Shown piece after piece: positions 15,955 to 22,765 of a stretch of DNA of 51,754 nucleotides. Positions within the stretch are counted from its first letter, which is position 1. Each line of letters starts with the position of its first letter. The notes under the pieces are model-generated. The model saw nothing but the letters and a program-made list of their open reading frames with translations, was not told the DNA's origin and searched no databases. Source of the DNA: an uncultured Eggerthellaceae bacterium (GTDB lineage Bacteria > Actinomycetota > Coriobacteriia > Coriobacteriales > Eggerthellaceae); contig CAKUNS010000010.1 in NCBI GenBank assembly GCA_934668515.1, positions 1 through 51,754 on the forward strand, in the 5' to 3' direction. A program made the translations under genes and the position numbers.

Positions 15955-16419
15955 CTATTCGCCGCCCTTTAAGGATGCCACGGCATCAGTCTGGCCGGAA
16001 TTGCTGGCCTCAAGCGCCTGAACTGCGCCGTTAATGATGCCAGCCGACGAGAACGTGGCTCCCGACACGGTGTCGACGTTCGGCGTTTGCTTAACCAGCA
16101 TGTCGTCGATCAGCTTCACGGCCTGCTCAAGATAGGGGCCGTCTTCATTGGGCGCGTCCACAACCTGCACCTCGTCGATATAGCCGCCCTTCACCGTGAC
16201 CTGCGTGGTCACCGGCCCGCCATACCCCTGAGCCGTGCCCGTGAACACACCGTCGGTCGCATACGGCCCACGATTCGCCGCGCGTTCAGCTTCTTGAATC
16301 TGCTTTTGCACCATCGCATCGGCGGTATTGGCATCGGCGGCCCACAAGCTGAATCCGGCGATCAACGCCCCAATAACCGCCACATTCACGGTTTTCGTTA
16401 TGAGATTTCGTTTGCGCAC
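15955..16419 (-). CDS. Membrane-anchored single FMN-binding domain protein
   Basis: This 154-residue protein has an N-terminal membrane anchor (about 11-28) and one FMN-binding domain (55-136) with the flavinylation motif VDTVSGATFSS. FMN is expected on Thr122. It resembles the small flavoprotein subunits (RnfG/NqrC-like or NosR N-domain-like) that work with a NapH-type polyferredoxin, which is encoded 1 bp downstream. The start is not certain: I chose GTG at 16419, 7 bp after the stop of the previous gene, because it places the membrane helix at the N-terminus. A longer reading frame runs back inside the upstream gene and lacks support. No clear Shine-Dalgarno is visible, so coupling to the upstream gene is likely. 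Confidence 0.85.
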   Translation of the reverse strand: MRKRNLITKTVNVAVIGALIAGFSLWAADANTADAMVQKQIQEAERAANRGPYATDGVFTGTAQGYGGPVTTQVTVKGGYIDEVQVVDAPNEDGPYLEQAVKLIDDMLVKQTPNVDTVSGATFSSAGIINGAVQALEASNSGQTDAVASLKGGE

Positions 16420-16426
16420 CAGACAG

Positions 16427-18034
16427 CTAAGCACGATCGGACCCGCTTTCCGCGTTCGAGTCGCCCGAGCCCTCGGCGAAACCCGATCCGTCGCCGCCTG
16501 CGCTTGCGTCGCCGCTTGCAGGTTTATCCGAGGGATTCGCCTTCTCATAAGCGTCTTTTGCCAGTTCAAGAGCTTTTTCGTAAGCCTTGACGATTGCCTT
16601 CGAAGAATACGTGGAGCGCGAAACGACATCCACATTGACGGGATCCGTGCGCAAATCGATCAGCTGCTTGACGACGCCGATGTACTCTTTGCCGCGAACG
16701 GTACGCCCGGACGCCGCCCATTCTATGTACGAATCGTTTTCCTCGTCGTAACTTCCAAGCACCGCTTCTTGATCGGTGGCTTTATTGGTGCCGTGCAAAT
16801 CCTTGATCGCGGTTGCCTTGCCGTCTTTCACCGTTACGGTCATGGCAAGGTAATACGGCTCGAACGTATCGGGGTCCTCGCTGTTTTCGCACTTCACGTA
16901 CACGGTATAATCACCGTCAAGATAACCGCTGGCAGCCGGCTTGTCCTGAGACGGCCCGTCGGCGCCATCTTCGTTGGAGCCATCGCCGCCACCGGGCTTG
17001 CTCGACGGGACGTCGCCTCCCTCGCTGGAAGAACCCCCTGATGGCTTGTCAGTCGAAGCGCCACCAGTGCCGTCAGTCGAAGGCGTTGCTTGACGCAATG
17101 CGTCCTCGACGGCGGCCAGAATGCCCTCCGAGGAAAACGTTGCACCCGATACCGTGTCGACCGCGGTCGTCTGCTTCGAAACGATAGAAGAAACCAACGA
17201 TTGCGCGCGGTTGAAGTACGCTGCGTCATCTCCTTGCGACACGATGTCTATCTGGGAAATTCTCCCATTCGCAATGGTTACGGCAACGCGAATGGTGCTT
17301 TTATATCCTTCTCCTTCACCGCAATACGTGCCATCGGTATAACCACTTGCAGGCGTTTCGATTGGGTTTAACGTCACATGGCCCTTATCGGAAGTGGCTG
17401 GCGTCAATGCAGGCGAAGTTGCCGAGCCCGACTTCGCCTGCCCCGCAGACTGCTCGAGCGCGTTCTTGATAGCGACAAGAATGCCCTTCGAAGAGTACGT
17501 GGCCCCCGAAATGGTGTCTACCGACGTCGATTGCGCTGCGATCACGGAGCCGATCAGCCCCTTCGCATTGCTGAAATACGGCTCGTCGTCGCCCGCGGAC
17601 ACTATTTCGATCGCGGCGATCTTCCCGCCGCTGACAGTTACCGCCACCGTGATGACGCTTCTGAAGCCCTGACCCGAACCCGTGTACACGCCGTCCTTCA
17701 GATTACTTGCATCGATGCCGTAATCAGCCGCGCTGTAGTTCGCCCCAGTTGCGGGCTGCGCATCCTGGCGTTCCGCGGTCACCTCGACAGGTTTGATTTC
17801 TGCCGCTATCGCCTGCTCCGCCGATGCGTAAGCATTGGGATCGAACGCGAGCGGCTGATAATGCGAAACTACGAACGCAATGGCAACGCCCGTTAACAGC
17901 GATGGCATCAAAAGGCTTGCCGTAGCCGCCTTCTGCGGCAGTGCGACATGCTTGCCCGTCTTCGTTTTATCGGTCGATGAAGGCGCATGGGGGGCCATTG
18001 CCCCGGCATGTTTTCCACTCTTTGAAACCGTCAC
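16427..18034 (-). CDS. Membrane-anchored three-domain FMN-binding protein
   Basis: This 535-residue protein has a cytoplasmic basic tail, one membrane helix (about 37-56) and three FMN-binding-like domains outside: D1 112-194 with SGAT at 176-179, D2 231-314 with SGAT at 296-299, and D3 371-492, where the motif reads SRST (472-475). A Gly/Ser/Asp-rich linker separates D2 and D3. D1 and D2 should carry covalent FMN added by the ApbE of this operon; D3 keeps the acceptor Thr but lost the Gly-Ala. It probably acts as a flavin wire across the wall. The start is GTG at 18034 with AAGGAG 11 nt upstream; spacing is long, so it may be slightly off. Confidence 0.9.
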   Translation of the reverse strand: MTVSKSGKHAGAMAPHAPSSTDKTKTGKHVALPQKAATASLLMPSLLTGVAIAFVVSHYQPLAFDPNAYASAEQAIAAEIKPVEVTAERQDAQPATGANYSAADYGIDASNLKDGVYTGSGQGFRSVITVAVTVSGGKIAAIEIVSAGDDEPYFSNAKGLIGSVIAAQSTSVDTISGATYSSKGILVAIKNALEQSAGQAKSGSATSPALTPATSDKGHVTLNPIETPASGYTDGTYCGEGEGYKSTIRVAVTIANGRISQIDIVSQGDDAAYFNRAQSLVSSIVSKQTTAVDTVSGATFSSEGILAAVEDALRQATPSTDGTGGASTDKPSGGSSSEGGDVPSSKPGGGDGSNEDGADGPSQDKPAASGYLDGDYTVYVKCENSEDPDTFEPYYLAMTVTVKDGKATAIKDLHGTNKATDQEAVLGSYDEENDSYIEWAASGRTVRGKEYIGVVKQLIDLRTDPVNVDVVSRSTYSSKAIVKAYEKALELAKDAYEKANPSDKPASGDASAGGDGSGFAEGSGDSNAESGSDRA

Positions 18035-18059
18035 GGTTTTCGTATCTCCTTCAAAACGA

Positions 18060-18091
18060 CCTTATGGCGGAGCCGAAACCCCGCCATAAGG
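18060..18091 (-). terminator. Perfect intra-operon stem-loop, attenuator-like
   Basis: CCTTATGGCGG and CCGCCATAAGG form a perfect 11-bp stem with a 10-base loop, between the stop of the 1299-residue surface protein and the start of the three-domain flavoprotein. Read on the minus strand it is followed by TCGTTTTG, a weak T-tract. It likely works as a partial terminator or an mRNA-stabilising stem, giving the first gene a different expression level from the six behind it. Confidence 0.65.
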
Positions 18092-18154
18092 CACGATTCA
18101 TCAGTTTCGGACGGCAGAGGCAAATCAGCCGCCCATCTCGTTGCTAAGCGGCCC

Positions 18155-21100
18155 TTACTCGCGTGTACGACGGCGCATGAAACGCGCCAACGCCGCCAGC
18201 GCTGCCGCGCCAACAGCAGCAATGCCCGTTGCCGCCATCGGAGCAACGTCGCCCGTGCTCACCAGGCCTGCGTCGGTGCCAGCAGCGGACTTGTCGGCAG
18301 CCGCGTCGGTGTCATCCGCTTTCGTGCCGTCATCCGCTTTCGTGCCGGTGTCGGCCTTGCCGTCGTCTACCTTGCCGGTATCGTCGCTTGCGGGCGGATT
18401 CTCAACAGAGGACTTGACCAGCTGCTCGCGAGCCTGCTTCACAGCGGCGGTTGCGGACTCGACGTCGGCGGCGGATGTATCTTCATTGCCGAAGAGATCC
18501 TCTGCAGCTTTCACGGCGTTCTGATACACAGTCCAGCTTTCAGACGTGTAATCGGATTCCTTCAAGTTGGAACCAGCCTCGATCTCAGCGCGCAAATCGG
18601 CAAGCTGATCGGTGCTGGGGGTTGCAACAAGCGCAGCCTGAGCACCCTGCAGTGCGGAAAGCGCGTTGGCAACCTCTTCGTCGGTGGCGGAAACGGATTC
18701 ATTCACGTCTTGGGCGGCATTGAGCGCTGCCTGGAAAGCAGTCCAGCTGGTTGTCGTATAAGCATGTTCGCTGTTATCGAGCTTCAGGGCGGACTGAACA
18801 GCGCTCTCAAGCGCGGCCTTGTCGGCAACCTTGGCGTACGTGAACTTCAGGTTGCTGGTGTAGCCCGTCGCCTCAACCTCAACGTCGTACGCACCGTTCG
18901 CGGCGAACACCAAGGAGCCGTCCTTGTTCGCGGCGGAAAGGTTCAGGGAGCCGTCCTGGTTGACGATCTTCACAGCGCCCTTGCCCTGTGCGCTATACGC
19001 CACGCCATTCGCCGTGACCTGCGAAATGTTGCTCAGATAGTTCGCAAGGTCGTTCTCGCTCGCGCCGCCGTCGGCGATCAGCTTCAGGCTGGAAGCGTCA
19101 AATGCGGCAACGCTCTTCTCCGTAGTCAGCGTGAAGGACGCACTCAAAGGAGCGTACTTGCCGCTCTTATCTGTGGCAACGATCGTGTAGCTGCCAGGCT
19201 GCGTGCCGGTCGGGATCTTGACAACGGAAGCGTACGGCCCGGAAGACGCGTTCGACATCTCGACATCGCCGTTCCAGCCCTCGATGCTGTACTGCGCAGC
19301 GAACCCTTCGGGCAGCGTCGGGTTCATGCCGATGGGGGAAGCGTCGTCGAGCGAAACGCTTTTCTGGATGGAGATAGCGCCTTTATCCGCGGAGACCTTT
19401 ACCGGAACGTACTGATCCATGGCCACGGTGTAGGTGCCGGTGGAGGTGTAGAACACTACCGACTTGATGGTCTTGCCCATCATCGACTTGTAATAGGTCG
19501 AGCTCAGCGGGCTGCCGTGTGATTCGGTCACAAAACCGCAGCTCCAAGCAAGCTCCTTGCCCTTCCAGATGTTCTCCAGGGCGCGCATGCCGTAGCCCTC
19601 GACCTTGCCGGCCTCATCGGCGGCGTTCACCACGGCGCCGTACACGACCGCCTGGTTGCCATCTGCGTCGACCATTTGCTCGCGCAGGTTGTCGAAGTCG
19701 ATCTCGTAATCGCCGTACCTGCTATTGGTGGTGAACTCGGCGGTGACGTCGGACAGAGCGGTGGCATCCTTGCCTTCGACCGTACCGAACTTCAGGTTGC
19801 CGGACTCGTCAACCGTGACCTCCTTGTAATTGGCCGGCGTCTCGCCCTCGGGCAGTACGTAGTACGAATAGCTCGGTGCCTGGAACAGGGCGTCTCGACC
19901 GGAATAGGTCGTGGTGGACGTCTTGCCCTTGATGGAGGTGGTGATATCGATGGAGTCGGAATCCGTTACACGCTTGAACTTCGACCAATCGATGTTGTCG
20001 GAGCCGACCTTGACGGCGAACGTAGCGCCCGTGATGTCGCTGCCGTCGGCGTTCACATGATAAGAACCGGCAACCAGCGAACCGGCCAGCGTCTTTTGCT
20101 TGGTAGCGGACGTCACCACGTCCGTGCCGGAGTTGTTCTGCTCCGTGGCATAGAAGTCGCTGTACGGAATGTTCATGAGCACGTACGAGCCAACCTCGGG
20201 ATACAGGCTGACCAGCGCGTCAAGCGCGCCCTGAAGATGCGTGACCTGCTCGGCGGCTTCCGATTCGCTCAGATCGGCCTTCTCGAGCAGCTCCTTGGTT
20301 TCGGCAGTCTCCGTCTCGATGGACGAGGCCTTCCAAGATTCCTCGGTGTACTTGGACTTGTCAAGCGTAGAAGCCTTGTCGTACAAGCTTTGCAGCTTCG
20401 CCTTCGTTGCCTCGGTCACAGGCTCCTTGGCGCCGACGATGTTGTCCTCGGTCGCCTGGAAATCCCAGGAAGCATCGGCATAGCCGAGCGCATGCACCGT
20501 AACGGTCCAGTAGCCGGTGCCGTTGGTGCCGGCAGGAAGCTGGCAGCGCAGCGAGTCGGTCAGGCCAAGCTGGATGCCCATGGATTTGTGCATCCAGTTG
20601 TCGGCGGCGAACTTCGTGCCGAACGTGGCAAGCGCGTTGGTGCGCGTCGCGTCGTCGCCGTAATACGTCCAAGTCACTGCCTGCATGTTGGCGCCAAGAT
20701 CTGCGAACCCTTGCGTGAAGTCAACGCGAAGGAACTCGCCGTAAGAGCCGGAGGCTTCCTTGACGGTTGCGCCCATGTTGGCTAGATCAGCAGTCTTGAG
20801 CGCCTGATCCTTGATGCCGGAGTCCGTGCCGGCAGCCGCAGCGGAGAAGCTGCAAGAACCATCGGAGACGGTGACAGTTTTCAGGCCGTTGGTATCAGCA
20901 TCGACATCGGCAACCAAACCGGAATACGAAGATAGCTGCCCCTCGCCGTAACCGCCTGCCAGCGTCTCGCCGTTGGCGACGAAACGATGCGTCGCCTTAA
21001 AGGCGTCCAGGTCGGAGGTCTTCACCTTCACCGGCACGTACTTCAGACCCGTAACCTCGTAGTCCTTCAAGGTGTAGCTGGCGCCATCGCAGGTCATGCT

Positions 21101-22054
21101 GCCGCGATTCCACGTTACGGTCTTACCGTCGGTAGTGGTGAAGGACGTTCCGTCAACTGCCCAGGTCGCCAACTCGAAGGTTGCACCCTCGTTGGTGTAA
21201 ATGGTGGCCATGCACTGATAGCTGCCGCGATGCAGGCCATGATTCGCAGTGGCACGGGTAACGGCATCGAATGCGCCCTTGTCGGCCTCGCTGCGAGAGT
21301 CAAGGTCGCTGGAAGACGCCGTAGACCCTGCAGCCTGAATTCCCTCGGCTGCCCAATACTCCGCCCAGGTCAATCCCGCATAGCCGTAGGTGTACTCGCT
21401 TTCAGCCGGCTTTGCGCTCTGCTCGTCGTAAGCGGTCTGAAGCGCGTTATCGACCGCGGTCTTGATGGCGTTCGAGGAGATGGTCGCCGTGGTAACGGCG
21501 TCGATGCCATTGGTATTACCGGCCGTCTCGATCTGGCTGACAACGCCCTTGTAAGACCTGTAGCCCTTCACGGCCTTCTCCATGCGGTCATAGTCGTTGT
21601 CGCCAAGAGTGTCGTAGTTCGCAACCTCGACTTTCGTGATCTTGGAGTCTGCGACGGTTACCGTCACCGAGACGTCGTAGCTCTCGGCATCCCACTCGTC
21701 GCCCTTGTTCAGGGGATCTTTGGAATCAGCCACAGCCGTGCCCTGATACTTGCCATCGGCGATCTTGCTCAGATCGTATGAAGCACCCTGGGGAACGGCT
21801 GCATCGCTACCGCCATCCAAGGTATAATTCTCGGTTGAGATCGAAGACGTTTGAACGCCTTCGCTCGATTGCGGGGCAGCCGTTTCAGTGTTGGTAGCAT
21901 CGGAGCCGGCTGCCCCCTCTATTTCGCTGCCGCCAGTCTGGGCGAATGCCGCCACTGGAGCCATCGGCAGCGTTAGCGCCACAGCGAGCAGGCCTTTGGA
22001 AGCATTACTTCCCGCCGCCGTCAGGGCGCGCCGAACCGCATTGCGTTCGATCAT
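18155..22054 (-). CDS. Large surface protein: FMN-binding, Tp47-like and FIVAR modules
   Basis: This 1299-residue protein has a signal peptide at 1-39 and an FMN-binding-like domain at about 92-208 with the variant motif DAVTTATISS (185-194; acceptor Thr191). A module at about 220-540 closely resembles the treponemal Tp47 penicillin-binding lipoprotein: YGYAGLTWAEYWA, FDAVTRATANHGLHR and TYYGDDATRTNALATFGTK have direct Tp47 counterparts. A FIVAR-type helical repeat (548-618), a second Tp47/domain-C-like region starting NIPYSDFYATE (about 622-900), beta domains, and two more FIVAR repeats (about 1085-1220) follow. The C-terminus is LVSTGD (1264-1269), a hydrophobic stretch and RRR, a sortase-like sorting signal variant. 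It is first in the operon, with GGA before the ATG. Confidence 0.85.
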   Translation of the reverse strand: MIERNAVRRALTAAGSNASKGLLAVALTLPMAPVAAFAQTGGSEIEGAAGSDATNTETAAPQSSEGVQTSSISTENYTLDGGSDAAVPQGASYDLSKIADGKYQGTAVADSKDPLNKGDEWDAESYDVSVTVTVADSKITKVEVANYDTLGDNDYDRMEKAVKGYRSYKGVVSQIETAGNTNGIDAVTTATISSNAIKTAVDNALQTAYDEQSAKPAESEYTYGYAGLTWAEYWAAEGIQAAGSTASSSDLDSRSEADKGAFDAVTRATANHGLHRGSYQCMATIYTNEGATFELATWAVDGTSFTTTDGKTVTWNRGSMTCDGASYTLKDYEVTGLKYVPVKVKTSDLDAFKATHRFVANGETLAGGYGEGQLSSYSGLVADVDADTNGLKTVTVSDGSCSFSAAAAGTDSGIKDQALKTADLANMGATVKEASGSYGEFLRVDFTQGFADLGANMQAVTWTYYGDDATRTNALATFGTKFAADNWMHKSMGIQLGLTDSLRCQLPAGTNGTGYWTVTVHALGYADASWDFQATEDNIVGAKEPVTEATKAKLQSLYDKASTLDKSKYTEESWKASSIETETAETKELLEKADLSESEAAEQVTHLQGALDALVSLYPEVGSYVLMNIPYSDFYATEQNNSGTDVVTSATKQKTLAGSLVAGSYHVNADGSDITGATFAVKVGSDNIDWSKFKRVTDSDSIDITTSIKGKTSTTTYSGRDALFQAPSYSYYVLPEGETPANYKEVTVDESGNLKFGTVEGKDATALSDVTAEFTTNSRYGDYEIDFDNLREQMVDADGNQAVVYGAVVNAADEAGKVEGYGMRALENIWKGKELAWSCGFVTESHGSPLSSTYYKSMMGKTIKSVVFYTSTGTYTVAMDQYVPVKVSADKGAISIQKSVSLDDASPIGMNPTLPEGFAAQYSIEGWNGDVEMSNASSGPYASVVKIPTGTQPGSYTIVATDKSGKYAPLSASFTLTTEKSVAAFDASSLKLIADGGASENDLANYLSNISQVTANGVAYSAQGKGAVKIVNQDGSLNLSAANKDGSLVFAANGAYDVEVEATGYTSNLKFTYAKVADKAALESAVQSALKLDNSEHAYTTTSWTAFQAALNAAQDVNESVSATDEEVANALSALQGAQAALVATPSTDQLADLRAEIEAGSNLKESDYTSESWTVYQNAVKAAEDLFGNEDTSAADVESATAAVKQAREQLVKSSVENPPASDDTGKVDDGKADTGTKADDGTKADDTDAAADKSAAGTDAGLVSTGDVAPMAATGIAAVGAAALAALARFMRRRTRE

Positions 22055-22181
22055 CCCGTTTCCTTTCTTCCTTTTTAGATTTCGTCGCGAACACGTTCTT
22101 CACTCGTCCACGCCACTAACAAATTCGCTGACATGGAAACGCGCGCAAAAGCCCACGCCAACCAACTGATAAAGCATTTTG

Positions 22182-22210
22182 ATAATGTATGATTAGGGTA
22201 ACTTCGTCAA
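22182..22210 (-). promoter_or_regulatory. Promoter of the flavoprotein operon
   Basis: On the minus strand -35 TTGACG (22205-22210) and -10 CATTAT (22182-22187) are 17 bp apart, within the most AT-rich part of the gap. This would give a leader of about 120 nt before the ATG at 22054. Confidence 0.5.
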
Positions 22211-22222
22211 CTATGAATTTGT

Positions 22223-22241
22223 GTTAGCTAACTTGGTTAGC
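22223..22241. promoter_or_regulatory. GTTAGC repeats, possible regulator site
   Basis: A perfect palindrome GTTAGCTAAC (22223-22232) is followed by a second GTTAGC (22236-22241), 13 bp from the first. The pair ends 13 bp upstream of the -35, a usual position for an activator. More GTTAG-like pieces continue to about 22262. The regulator is not identified. Confidence 0.45.
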
Positions 22242-22286
22242 CAGATTTAACATGAACTAACTATATTTTTTAGATTCGTCTTTGTT

Positions 22287-22434
22287 GCACAGATTTTCCC
22301 GTTTTGCGACCTTTTCCGCGGCAAAACGTTCGCGGATGCCGCTCGCGTTAATGCGCTTGCGCTAAAACCGCAGGTCAGGAAATCTAGCACCTGCTTCGCG
22401 GGGAGCAATCCTCGCAAAACGGGAAAATCCGTGC
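22287..22434. repeat. 148-bp element with 23-bp terminal inverted repeats
   Basis: The left arm 22287-22309 and right arm 22412-22434 are inverted copies with 22 of 23 bases matching (core GATTTTCCCGTTTTGCGA). The 102-bp interior contains smaller stems: CCGCG/CGCGG around 22316-22335 and GCAGGT/ACCTGC around 22371-22395. No open reading frame is inside. It could be a MITE-like element, a structured RNA gene or a large regulatory cruciform; no target-site duplication is obvious. Confidence 0.6.
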
Positions 22435-22598
22435 GGGGACGGATGGGCAGCTCGCAAATAGGCGGCGTCACAAGCGCTCAAGCGTGTGGCAGGTTCCCCA
22501 GCAGGCGACGCCCGTGGCTGTCGAGCGCCCATCGCGCTGTCGGGCACCCGCTATCCGGCGCCGCTCCACCCGCCAACGCCGTCCCAACCAGGTAAAAC

Positions 22599-22626
22599 AA
22601 AAAACGGGCCAGACCAAAAGGCCCGA
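22599..22626 (-). terminator. Rho-independent terminator after tRNA-Arg
   Basis: On the minus strand CGGGCC-N9-GGCCCG is followed by TTTTTTG, 13 bp past the tRNA 3' end. Confidence 0.8.
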
Positions 22627-22638
22627 CCCGATTGTTCA

Positions 22639-22714
22639 TGGTGCCCCAGATACGATTCGAACGTACGACACCCGCTTTAGGAGAGCGGTGCTCTATCCCC
22701 TGAGCTACTGAGGC
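22639..22714 (-). tRNA. tRNA-Arg (CCT)
   Basis: The minus strand starts GCCTCAG, pairing with CTGGGGC through one G-U pair. The anticodon loop CTCCTAA gives anticodon CCT, the T-arm is TACG-TTCGAAT-CGTA, and CCA is encoded (22639-22641). The gene lies 51 bp downstream of pknB. Confidence 0.96.
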
Positions 22715-22765
22715 AAATCCGCAACATCGCGCTGGGCGATGTGCAGAGGGTATTGTATCAAATAC

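Larger units (their letters stand above)
22055..22638. other. Control region between flavoprotein operon and tRNA-Arg
   Basis: This 584-bp gap has no credible gene. It holds a distinctly AT-rich patch (about 22165-22290) with the operon promoter and GTTAGC repeats, then a 148-bp element bounded by inverted repeats (22287-22434), then GC-rich sequence and the tRNA-Arg terminator. Confidence 0.7.

Noticed and set aside
16420..16635. A longer start for the one-domain FMN-binding protein
   Set aside because: It would lie inside the upstream gene and add 72 Arg-rich residues before the membrane anchor.
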